Source: Tetradesmus obliquus
Taxonomy: Eukaryota > Chlorophyta > Chlorophyceae > Sphaeropleales > Scenedesmaceae
NCBI GenBank assembly: GCA_030272155.1
Contig: CP126201.1
Coordinates: forward strand, 248,001-312,000
DNA length: 64,000 bases
Direction: 5' to 3'
Below, in pieces: positions 45,833 through 56,154 of the stretch (within the stretch, counting starts at the first letter, position 1; each line of letters opens with the position of its first letter). The notes under the pieces are model-generated. The model was not told where the DNA came from. It made no database searches and saw only the letters and a list, made by a program, of their open reading frames with translations. The translations under genes and the position numbers were made by a program.

Positions 45833-48800
45833 TGGCAGAGGTGGCAGCAGCAGCAGCAGGGAGCAGCAGCAGCGCATGCACGCCCTTGGTAGTGGTAACA
45901 CCAGCAGCGATTGTGTGCTGGCTGCATTGCAGGGAGCAGCAGCAGCAGCAGCACAGGCATGCGTTTGTGCAGCAACAGCAGGTACACGTTGCAAGCAGCT
46001 TTACTAAGTCCTCTTTCATTTCGTGCCTGCAGTCGCGGGCATACTGCCGCAGCTGTGCCTGGACTGGCTGGTCAATGCATGTTTGACACACCACTGCGCC
46101 ATGCTGTTTGTAAGACAAGGTCTCGATTGACTTGTCCTTCTGTTCCTGCCTGCAGCTGCGGGCATGGCGCTGCCGCTGTGCCTTGACCGGCTGGTCAACG
46201 TGGGCGTGGCGCTGGTGCTGTCCACCACAGCCATCGTGCTTTTCGGGGAGATCCTGCCGCAGGTGGGTGTCCTTAATGCAACACAAGGCCGCGTTGCTTA
46301 GCTTCTGAGCCCTGCTGCGTGCTTGGGTGCTAATAACAGCAGCCTGTCTGTGATGTGGCTGCTGTATGGGCAGCTCCGCACAGCATTGTGGCCGCATTTA
46401 TGCATCATTGGACACATCCACTCTCACTTGTGTACCTGTGCCTGTGCCTGCATGTGTATGCGTGGGCTGCAGGCGGTGTGCTCGCGATACGGCCTCAGCA
46501 TCGGCGGCCACGCAGCGCCGGTGGTGCGGCTGCTGATGTGGCTGACTGCGCCGGTCTCCTGGCCCATCGGCAAGGGCCTGGATTGGATGCTGGGCAAGGA
46601 GAATGTCACTTTTGGCAAGCGGCAGATCCGCGCGCTTGTGGACTTACACAGGGAGTCCACAGGGCTAGGCGGCCCCTTGAATGAAGAAGAGTTCCACGTC
46701 ATTCAGGGTGTGCTGGACCTGGGCAGCAAGACGGGCCGCAAGGCCATGACGCCGCTGGAGGCAGCCTTCATGCTCAGCACTGATGATGTCATCGACAGGT
46801 GGGTTTAATATGCATGTGATTCTTTTCAAAACCGTTAGCGCCAGCAGCGGCAGCAGCAGCAAGGCAGCCTTCATGCTCAGCACCGCACTGATGACGTGAT
46901 CGACAGGTGTGTTTGAATTTGTGTGTACGTGCGCGTGCATTTTGTGCAGGCTTGTTGAACGGTGGCAGCAGCAGCAGCAACACTGGGACAGTTGCTTGGC
47001 GCAGCCTACCATGGTGCTGGGCGGCAGCTTTGTGTTGGCACTCTCCACGCACTGGTTGCTGCCTGACAATTCGTTGCAGGCCAGCACTCCTACATTCACG
47101 TTGTGTCCATCTATAGCTCCAGCCATTTTAATAGTTCAACTCCAACACCCTCGAATTTCTGCTCACACCATGCTGCTGCTGCTGCCACAGGCCCACGCTG
47201 CGCCGCATCCTGGAGTCCGGCCACAGCCGCCTGCCTGTCTTCCGCGACAGCAACCGCTCCGACATTTGGCCCATCCTCTGACATTGCCGCTGCTGTCCCC
47301 GCTGCTGCTATGTTGCTGCCACAGGCCCACGCTGCGCCGCATCCTGGAGTCTGGCCACAGCCGCCTGCCTGTCTTCCGTGGCAGCAACCGCTCCGACATC
47401 ATCGGGCTCATCCTGGTGAAGGAGCTGCTGGCAGTTGTTGGGCTGGCTGAGCCGGGCGCAGGGCCTGTGCCAGTGAAGGAGCTGCGCATGAGGGACCTGC
47501 CTGCGCTGCCTGTGGAGACAGCCATGACAGACCTGCTGAATCTGTTTCAGGTGCGCTGCGTCGCGTGCTGTTGATTCGTCTGCCATGCTTCAAGCTGCGC
47601 ATTGCGAGCTGTACTATGTTGCTTGTGGCGTACGGCTGGTTGTTCAAGATGCGCCTGGCATGGCTTGGAACACACTGTTTTGTCATGCAGTGGGCTTGCT
47701 TCGTATGCGTTGCGCAAGCATCTGCAATGCGCACCCACACCCGGCTGCTGCTGCTGCTGCATTTTTGCGCAGACTGGCCACAGCCACATGGCGCTGCTGT
47801 ACCAGCTCCCTGGCGCCAAGAGCACCACCGGCAAGCGCCGCACCAGCAGCAGCGCCCGCAGCGTCTCCGGCAACAGCACGCGCCGCAGCAGCAGCGACAG
47901 CGAGCGCAGCAGCAGCAGCAGCGAGGCTGGCTCGCATGGCAGCTTCAGCAGCAGCAGCAGCCGCAGGAGCAGTTTTAGTGGGAGTGAGAGCTCTGAGCTG
48001 CCCCGGAGCCCCAGTAAGGCCGGGAGGATGGCTTCTTCGCTGCTGCAGTGCTTGGGCAGCAAGAGATTCACGCATGGTGGCAGCAAGAAGGTCACCATGC
48101 ATGATGACATTGAAGCCGACTCAGCAGCAACAGCAGACGCTGCCCACGCTGATGCAGCCAGTAGTCAACAGCAGCAGCAGCAGCAGCAGGAGGCGACAGA
48201 TGCATCGCATGATGCTGTCGCCCCTGCTGCTGCTGTTGGTACTGGTGATCAGGTTGTGATCGAGCTGGGCCCTCTTGCCACAGCCACAACAGCAGCAGCA
48301 CCAGCATCTGCAGCAGCCGCTGTGCCTAGCAGCCCTTCCAGTCCTTGGAAGATCCCTGCCAAGCCACGCCAAGCAGCAGCAGCAGCAGGTGCCACCAGCG
48401 CACCTGACACGGGCTTGTCAAACCCAGACAGCAGCAGTAAACAGCCTCCTGCAGCAGCGGTATCAGCCGTTGGAAATGACGCTAGTGCCACAGCTGCTGT
48501 AGCAACTGATGTGGCTGGGGCCAAGGATGTCTCACTGGCCAAGACGGGTGTTGGCGCAGCGCTGGGGCGCAGCAGCGTGTATGGCATGACTGGGGCTGTG
48601 CCTGTGGGCATCATCACGCTGGAGGATGTGCTGGAGGAGCTGATGCAGGTGGGCACATGCTGTGTTTGACTTTCCAATTGCTGTGTTTGACTTGCGAATC
48701 GCTGTTGGAATGATGACAGTTGTGCCTGTGAGCATTGTGCTGGAGGAGCTGATGCAAGTGGGTTGCTTGGGTAAGCTTTGCTTTTTTTGGCGGTTGAGAT

Positions 48801-49549
48801 GATCGCTGGTGCAGCTGTCTGGTGTCGGTTGGCATCATCACACTGGCAGATGCCTTGGAGGAGCTGATGCAGGTGGGAAGCTTGGTTTAGAGACTGATGA
48901 CTGGCGCTTGAAAGCGTGTCTGGTTTATGCAAGTGTGACTGGTGTCCAAAGTTGACTGCTGTTGACAGGTACGCTTGGTGCATTTCATGCGTTGGGATGG
49001 TGCTACAGCTGAGGTTCTCGGCATTCCAGTTGCTGCTGCTGTCGTGCATGCTGTTCCCTGTTCCCTGTTGTCTTTTGTTCGCAGGATGTTTTTTTGGTGA
49101 GGAAGTCAAAGGGCTCACCAATGCATATGTGCTCACCATCAACCTGCCTGTCTGATTGCCCTTGCTTCTTGCAGGAGGAGATCGTTGACGAGACGGACAA
49201 CGAGCCCATCAATGCGCGCGTGCTCACCATGAGCCTGAGCCCAGGCATGCGCCGCCTGCTGCTGGCCTCGCAGCAGCGCCAGGCGCAGCGCAACCTAGGC
49301 TTCCCAAACCCAGCCTCACCCGGAAATGGCGGCGCCTGCAGTCACGGGGACACGTGCTCCGCTCTGCCTGCCACAACTGTCACGGTGCTGACGACGACGC
49401 GGGCGGGTTTAGAAGGCGGCAGCAGCCACCATGTTGCAACGGCAGCTGCAGCAGCAGCGACGGCGGCAGGTGCCAGCAGCAGCAACAGCGGCAGTGCTGT
49501 GCCTGTGCAGGCTGGGACCAAGGTTGCACTGGTGCAGCCCAAGCAGTAA
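45057..49549 (+). CDS. DUF21-CBS domain membrane protein (CNNM/CorC-like)
   Basis: Predicted integral membrane protein of the CNNM/CorC group, linked in other organisms to Mg2+ or other metal homeostasis. Exons: 45057-45191, 45626-45761, 46156-46262, 46473-46798, 47325-47550, 47773-48648, 49175-49549, all in phase; 726 residues. The DUF21 domain spans residues ~10-190: VAVVLVVAIAGIMSGLTLGL, then LTLDRLDLELMMRTGT, LPLISNPHWVLSTLVICNT, VALVLSTTAIVLFGEILPQ and APVVRLLMWLTAPVSWPIGK. CBS1 follows (LRRILESGHSRLPVF, DIIGLILVKELL). The second CBS half ends VGIITLEDVLEELMQEEIVDETD, the family's usual sequence. Between the halves exon 6 inserts ~250 residues of Ser/Ala/Gln repeats. The start is the first ATG of the open frame; an additional upstream exon is possible. 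Introns hold echoes of exons 3, 4, 5 and 6. Confidence 0.9.
45770..45831 (+). repeat. (CAG)20 microsatellite at the start of a DUF21-CBS intron
   Basis: Begins eight bases after the exon 2 donor (45761/45762), on the coding strand as CAG. It is one of the longest pure triplet runs in the window. Confidence 0.95.
46030..46085 (+). repeat. Echo of the 5' end of DUF21-CBS exon 3
   Basis: Repeats the CTGCAG acceptor and the first ~50 bases of exon 3 (real start 46156), 123 bases upstream. It has several substitutions and a lost frame. Confidence 0.85.
46862..46910 (+). repeat. Echo of the 3' end of DUF21-CBS exon 4
   Basis: Repeats the codons for Ala-Ala-Phe-Met-Leu-Ser-Thr and the GACAG/GTG donor, 108 bases beyond the real junction (46798). 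Confidence 0.9.
47182..47290 (+). repeat. Echo of the 5' end of DUF21-CBS exon 5
   Basis: An almost exact copy of the CCACAG acceptor and ~75 bases of the CBS1 exon (Pro-Thr-Leu-Arg-Arg-Ile-Leu-Glu-Ser-Gly-His-Ser), 134 bases upstream of the real start (47325). The copy then loses frame. Confidence 0.95.
48715..48880 (+). repeat. Two echoes of the 3' end of DUF21-CBS exon 6
   Basis: The end of exon 6 (Leu-Glu-Glu-Leu-Met-Gln plus donor at 48648) recurs with junctions near 48757 and 48872. The steps are 109 and 115 bases. Confidence 0.9.
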
Positions 49550-51623
49550 CAGCTGCTTGCGCGTCCGGTGTATGGCTCAGGTTTTGATGTGTGCTACGCG
49601 AGTATGGTGTGAATGCGTATCCTGCTTGCTGCTTGCCATGTATCAGCTTTGCGTGACAGCAGCTGCATTGTTTTGCTTATTAGTACATGTGACAGCCTTC
49701 GGATGCAAACTACATACATCATTTTGACATGTTATCATGCTGCGCTTTGTCGTTTGACCGCTGATGCCTTGCTTAGCCGACACCCTTTGTGTTTGCTGGC
49801 TTACTCGCTTGTGTGAATGAACTGGCTGTGTTCGCTGCGCAAGTCAGCAAGAGCTTTGCGCCGTACCCACGCATGTGGGTGACGCCTTGTTTGCTGGAAG
49901 GATGCGCATGTTGTGGCTGCTGCATGTGACGCTGACACACAATTCAACAGTGGGTGCGACAGGGAAGGATTCGTGACACCCGAGTGCTGTTTCTGTGTGG
50001 CGGCAGTTGGGGCTGACAGTGTTGCTGCAGGGCACACCTGGTCAAGCTGCAACTCATGCATTTCACAGTGTTGTGCATGTGGCATGTGGCAGCAGCGTCA
50101 GTGACCAGGTGGGTTATGCTTGCATGGGCAATGCAAGCAAGACTTGTGTGCAGTACAAGCCGCAGCAAGAGTGCATTAGCTGCTGACAGGCAATTCGCAG
50201 CCAACCTGTGACATCACATGGCATGAGCATGTTGCATTTGGTGCCACATGCATACCATGGAATGACATTGGGTCGCTTTTCTTGTGGTGACTCAACGCTT
50301 TTGTGCTCGGCCAACCTCATCACGTTGCAGCTGCCAGCTGCACAGACCACAACCTAATCACTGAGAGCTGTCAGCTGCATGTGACACGCCCAAGGGAATT
50401 GGGTGAACAGTGATGTTGCAGCTGCAGCTGTGCATGTGCCTTGGCTTGTGCCGTGGCTTCAAAGTCATGTCAGCGGCAGCATATTTTTAGGTCGCGGCAC
50501 AGCTCTGTGGTGTGTTGGCTTTTTGCTTGCTGGCATAAGGTTTGTTGGGATGGTCACACAATGCTCAGCATGGCAGCAGGAGGCGGGCGCCACACAAACA
50601 CAAAAGGTTTCCGCACACGCATGAAGTCAACCATGTTATGTCTGGTGGTTGGTGTGATGGTTAGCAGGCGTGGTAGTTGCATGGCTGTGTGCCTGTATGC
50701 ATTTTCAGGTGCACTTCGCATTACAGTCCTGCAGGGTGGCTACTGCTGCTGAAAAGGCTTCCCGGTTTCATAGTGGTGGTGAGTTGTTGTTGAGGGTCGA
50801 GGGCAGAGGTGCTTTTGGTTGTATTTTCCTGCAGTCAGACGTAGCTGACACGCCAACCCATGTACCCATGCTATGTGGCTTTGCAGAGCATCAACAAGCG
50901 TCGTGTTATCAGCTGCAGCTTGCAGCTCAGAGGGAAGAGCAACAGCAAATTCGGCGTGTGGAGTACCAACGCAGTGGTATGGGTAAAACATTGGTTGCGG
51001 CATGTTATGGCATTTCTTGTCACGGTGTGTTCTGCAAACTAGGTGTGTGCAGGCGGAATCAAGCTGCACGCTTTGGTGTGAAACTGACGTACAGTAGTCG
51101 CTGCGGGCTGCACGAACACTGCATGCGTGCTGTGCTGATGGGTGCAGAATGTCATCTCAGCGGTTGCAGGTCATGACTTGCTAGCCCCGCCACCCTGGCT
51201 CTCCATGCTACAGTGGCTGGCTGGTGGTGTCTTCATAAGCGATTCATATGCTTTGCTTCTCCTATTTGTGTCGTGCATCATAACCATTTTGATTGTGTGA
51301 ACCTCTGGTCCAGGGATGATGGCCGGAAACGGATGGTCAAATATGTGGTTTTGGCAGCGGGCAGGGTGACTGCAAGTGAAAGATCATGCAGTACGGTTGC
51401 TAGCATACATCATTCAGTACCTTAGTAAGGTAATCAATGGTGTGCCTTCAGCGTGCTTGACCGTTTTCATGCGACTGCAATCGGCAACTTTCTTTATATG
51501 CGTAGCGCTGCGTGGCTGTAGCCGTTCCGTGTTCCAACCCAGGTCACGGTCTTGGAAGCCAGCTGCCTCCGCAGTGCAACTGAAAGGCTACTAGGTACAA
51601 TACATCTGTTCTGGAGCAACACA
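49550..51623. other. Intergenic region
   Basis: Two kilobases between the DUF21-CBS gene and the SnoaL-like gene, both on the plus strand. Frames are short, and no repeat or conserved motif was recognised. Confidence 0.4.
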
Positions 51624-52078
51624 ATGAGCGCTGTTACATGGCTATCGGGGCACCCCAAAGTCAGGGAGGCAGCAGTAGCACTGCTGGAGCAGATTGATGC
51701 ACCAGCGTCTTTGGAACAGCTGCTGGACGCAAACGTAAGTTTTCTACGCATTGACCACAGAAACCATGTTGAATTTTGGATGTTGTGTTGCAGTATTGTA
51801 ATCAGCAGCCGGGGGATGACCTGGGGTTGCTGCTGCTGCAGGTGGTGTGGCATGATACACTGCTTCTGCAGCATCCTCTGCAAGGCAGACCTGCAGTAGC
51901 CGCAGTGTTTAGCTGGCTTCAGTTAGCACTGTTTGACTTGCAGCTGAAAGTAGAGGAGGTTGTGTCAGTGGAGGACCATCACATCCTGCTGTACTACACA
52001 GCAGCAGGGACACACACTAGGCCACTGCGCAGCAACTTAGGGCTGCACAGCGGCTCCTCACAGCAGCAACAACACCAC

Positions 52079-52109
<31 letters not shown>

Positions 52110-53681
52110 GGGGGCAGCAGCAGCAGCAGCAGCAGCAACAGCAAGATGTGCCGCCAAGTGGCAAGCCTGTGAGCTGGACAGGCAGCTTAGTGCTGCGCAT
52201 GCAGCCTGACTCGGCAGCAGCAGCAGGGATGGCAGCGGTGGAGGCCTGGCACTCCTGGGACCCTCTGTTCCTGTACCAGCAAGTGGGACTGAGCCCCAGC
52301 AGTGACGTGCCTGAGGCCCCACCAGCAGCACCTGTGGCAGTGCAGGATGCAGCAGCAGCAGGGCCAGCTGCAGCTCAAGTGGCATCAGTGTCAGCAGAAC
52401 CGGCAGCAGCAGCAGCAGCAGCAGCAGATGGAGGCAGCCAGCCAGAGGCACGCAAGGCAGTCGTGCAGCAGTACTTTGACATCTACAACAGTGGTGAGCC
52501 GGTAGAGAGAGGAGGTCACATGTGGGCCTTGGCACCATCTGCAGAAGGCGTCGTTCCATGCAGACTTGCACAGTCATTACCAGCCCAGTCCGCATATGCC
52601 TATGCCATGAAGTGCAGCAGTGGGACTGTTGCTGGGGCAGCTTCGACTGTGCAGCACACCCCCGCCATGCTGAGTCACACTTTCTGGCATATTGTGAATT
52701 CTTGCGCTGATGCTGCCGCTGCTGCTTTTGCCATTGTCCATGTTGCTGCTGCCGCAGGCGACTTTGCCCGGCTGCCGTCCATCGTGCACCCCTCCTACCA
52801 CTACTATGGCCTCATTGACCTGCAAGGAGCACAAGGCGTGGCAGGCATGCAGGCGATGATGGCTGGCTGGTGGGATGCGCTCTGCCCCTTCAACATTGGT
52901 GCTGACTGGATGCTGGCAGCGGAGGGTGGCAGGGTGATCTTCAGATGGGTGGTGCAGGTGAGCAGCGGTGGTGCTGAATGCAGTACAATTGCACCATAGT
53001 ATGTTGCTTGCAGGAAGGTTTGATACACATAACCAGAGGGTGCAGCAGGTTGTATAGGTTGCAAGAGAACAGCACAGGTGTAGCAGGGAGTGGCGGGCAT
53101 GCAGGCGATGATGGCTGGCTGGCGGGATGCGCTGGCACCTTTCAGCATTGGCGCTGATTGGATGCTGGCAGCAGAGGGAGGCAGGGTCATCTTCAGATGG
53201 GTGGCGCAGGTGAGCAGAGGCGGTGTTGCTGGCACACTGCTGCTTGCAGGAGGCCTTTTACGCCAGAGTTGTGTTGGGCAGATGTTGTAGCTGACAAAGA
53301 AGAGGCCACTTTTCAACAGCACACCAGAACTGCACGTGATGGTTGTGGCTGGCAGCCTTGCATTCAGCTGGCACTCCTGCGTGCGGGCTTGCAATCAGCA
53401 TCTTCATTGGCGTTTTGTTGCTGTGCCTGCTGCCCTTGCAGGGCCTGCACACCAAGGCGCCACTGCGCGGTGTAGCAGCAGCCCCTGGCCTGGATGGACA
53501 GCCAAGGAGAATCTACTCCTGTGGTGTCACAGCCCTGAGCATCACCAGCAGCAGCAGCAGCAGCAGCACTGCTGGTGGTGATGGTGCTGAGCAGCAGCAG
53601 ATCTGGCGCAAGGTGTCTCATGCCAATGGTGCAGAGCTGCTGCGGCAGCTGGGGGTGTTTGGCTTCCACGTGACAGAATGA
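51624..53681 (+). CDS. Protein with two SnoaL/NTF2-like domains
   Basis: Exons 51624-51734, 51794-52493, 52758-52957 and 53442-53681 join in phase to 416 residues. The first half has the SnoaL-like pattern: a helical start, then strands VSVEDHHILLYYTAAGTHTRP, SWTGSLVLRMQPD and AAVEAWHSWDPLFLYQQVGL, the last like the closing 'W..D...QLG' of polyketide-cyclase-like folds. A Gln/His-rich insertion (CAG repeats) interrupts it. The second domain begins ARKAVVQQYFDIYNSGDFAR and continues LPSIVHPSYHYYG, GADWMLAAEGGRVIFRWVVQ and ends LLRQLGVFGFHVTE. Such folds bind small hydrophobic molecules or act as scaffolds; no substrate can be named. The intron after exon 3 carries an intact-frame echo of its second half. 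Confidence 0.85.
53085..53220 (+). repeat. Open-frame echo of the 3' half of SnoaL-like exon 3
   Basis: About 125 bases repeat the codons from Gly-Met-Gln-Ala-Met-Met-Ala-Gly-Trp to the CAG/GTGAGC donor, 252 bases downstream of the real donor (52957). The reading frame stays open and most changes are conservative (for example Val-to-Ala before the last Gln). Confidence 0.95.
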
Positions 53682-54561
53682 CATGTAACAATCTGCTATG
53701 AGCTACGTCGTTGCTCTACAGTTGTGCTTAAGAATCAATTGGCATGTACCACAGTCTATGGTCACGACTAATCAACTGGCACACGGGCCCGGGTTGGGTG
53801 CACAGTATGCTGTTCAGCCCTCATGGGCCACAGCACGTGCATGTTGCTGACATGTTGCTGTATCACAACATTCATATCTACTGGCGATTGTGAGCCGGAT
53901 TTTCTGGCAGCGGTGCACAGCAAACTTCAGGATGATCATTACTGGCAGTGCATGGCACTGCATTGCATTTGGGAAGCGGCGCAAGTCGGTGTTTTGCCTC
54001 AAGGTAATATCAACGTGAAAACAAGACCTTGGAGGGTGTGATGCAAGCAATGTCCGCTGCGACACGTGCTGCAATGCAGTGCAGTCACACTGAGTGCTGG
54101 CACAGTGGTTCAAACTTGTCAGTCGTGTCTGAGATGCGTTGCCATGCGTTTCACTGTGTATGACTTTATATTGACGTACTGAAAACTATAAGCGCATCCG
54201 GTGAACCAAACATTGCCATGAATGCGTGACCTTTCCTCGCTGGCACCATGCACAATCCTTGGTCATTGATGCTGCAAGCCCTAACATAACGGCGTAGGTT
54301 GCTCAGATCACAAGAAACTCAGTACAGAACATGTTGAACATAAAAACACTCTAATATGTGTTTCTATCACTCGGGTCTTTCTTTTCGACACGTCGACACC
54401 TCTCGCGTCGAAAAAGGCCCAGCAGGAGAGCCATTCGGCGGCAGCAGGCTCAAAAAGACTTCGATCGTGAAGTTTGATTGACCTACGCCTCTTGCTGTTG
54501 CACTGAGCGGCTCGCCACCTTACAAGCACACCTGCTATTGCACCAGCAGCTGCTGGGCACC
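53682..54561. other. Intergenic region before the symporter gene
   Basis: Separates the SnoaL-like gene stop from the symporter start, same strand. No gene or repeat was recognised. Confidence 0.4.
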
Positions 54562-55512
54562 ATGGTCGCCGGACCTCTACTTGCGAAGCATCGCAGCGGG
54601 ATCATAGCTCACGTTAAGTCAAAGTACTTTCTATGCAGCGTCGCTGCGCTGCTTGTGGCTTTTGTGGTGATGATGGCCACCAGGGTGGACCTGCAGTGGT
54701 TCTGGCTGCTGCTGTTTGCTGCATCCACAGTCCCCTTTGCTCCTTGGGCATCTGACCCTGTAAAGTACTTCAGGTGATCACACGTAGCAATCATAAAGCA
54801 CAAAAGGGTGTGTTAGTGCTGCAGTGTGCTTTGTGCTGACAATGCCTGCATGATGTTGTGCTCGTGCATGGCAGCAACAGGCGCGACTGGCTTGGGAGCC
54901 AGCAGTAGTGGCTGCTAGCCACAGAGCAGTACTTGGCAGCAGATCAGGTGCATTTGCCTTTCAAATATCTAAGCAGCAGCGTGTTGGTGGTACATTAGGC
55001 CCAGTTGATCGGATCTATCATGCAAGCTGTGTTTCCGATGTTTTACTCCTGCAGGGGCGGCTTTGTGAGTGACACCAGCAATGATGCCTCCAACTGGATC
55101 CTGCTCACTTGCTCATGTAAGAGCAGCATGTTGCCAGATGGAAGCAATTTATGTGCGCTGCATGCCAGATGAGTGTGAACGCAGCAAGAGACTGAGGATG
55201 CCGTGTCAGGATACTTGCGTGCCAAAGGATCAGCAGCAGCAACAGCAGCAGGGGCAGCAGTTCCTTTCCTTTTGCTTTTAAACGTAACACACCCCGCAAG
55301 TGGGTGTGCTGCAAACTGCCCACAGACACAGCTAGAAGGGTTTGCACCTTACGTATTTCAAGCTTACCGTTCCTGCTTCTGCTGCTGCTGCTGCCTGCAG
55401 CGTTTGTCAGCTGGATCTTTGCCAAGGGCATCCTCAACACAGCCACACTGGGGGCCAGCTTTGGCGTGGTGGGAGGCCTTGCATATTCCGCATGGTGAGC
55501 TGCTGCTGCTGC

Positions 55513-55554
<42 letters not shown>

Positions 55555-56113
55555 ATGCTGCTGATGCTGCATGCTATTGTTGGCCCTTGCTATGTGCTGT
55601 ACATTGAACGCAGTGATAGGCAAGCAATGCAGATGCTGCTTCCATGCATTCCAGCGGTTGGCGTGCTTGCTGCAGCCGATGCAAGCATAACTGCAGATCT
55701 GGCAAACAACCGCTTCCTGATGTCACCTTGGATGACCTGTCATATGCCGCATGCAGGTTTGTGGCGTTCTTCTCTGTCGCGTTTGTGGCGTACCACATGC
55801 GCACCCACCACGGCTACAGGTCGCTTCCTGAGGCCATCCATGCACGCTACGGCGGGCTTGCTGCCATCGCTTTTGGGCTGGCTGTTGCGTACAGGTCAGC
55901 ATGCTGCTGCTGAGGTTGGCAGTGGCTTGTTTGCTTGCACCATGCTGCGCAGCAGTGCACGTACATCCTCCATCTCTTGCAAGGATGAGCGTTTTGTCAC
56001 ATGCGGGTCAAGCCATCATCCTGAGAATGGACTGTTGCACCCGGTCCAAGCAGCTGCAGGCTGCCCACCTCCAGGACAACACTACACTGCTGCAAGATAG
56101 TATCAAGTTGCTG

Positions 56114-56154
<41 letters not shown>

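Noticed and set aside
47185-47295. A first, separate CBS exon
   Set aside because: It copies the real exon 5 start but runs into lost frame after ~75 bases with no usable donor, so it is treated as an echo.
48249-49142. Minus-strand 297-codon frame
   Set aside because: Antisense of the low-complexity DUF21-CBS exon 6 and its intron echoes.
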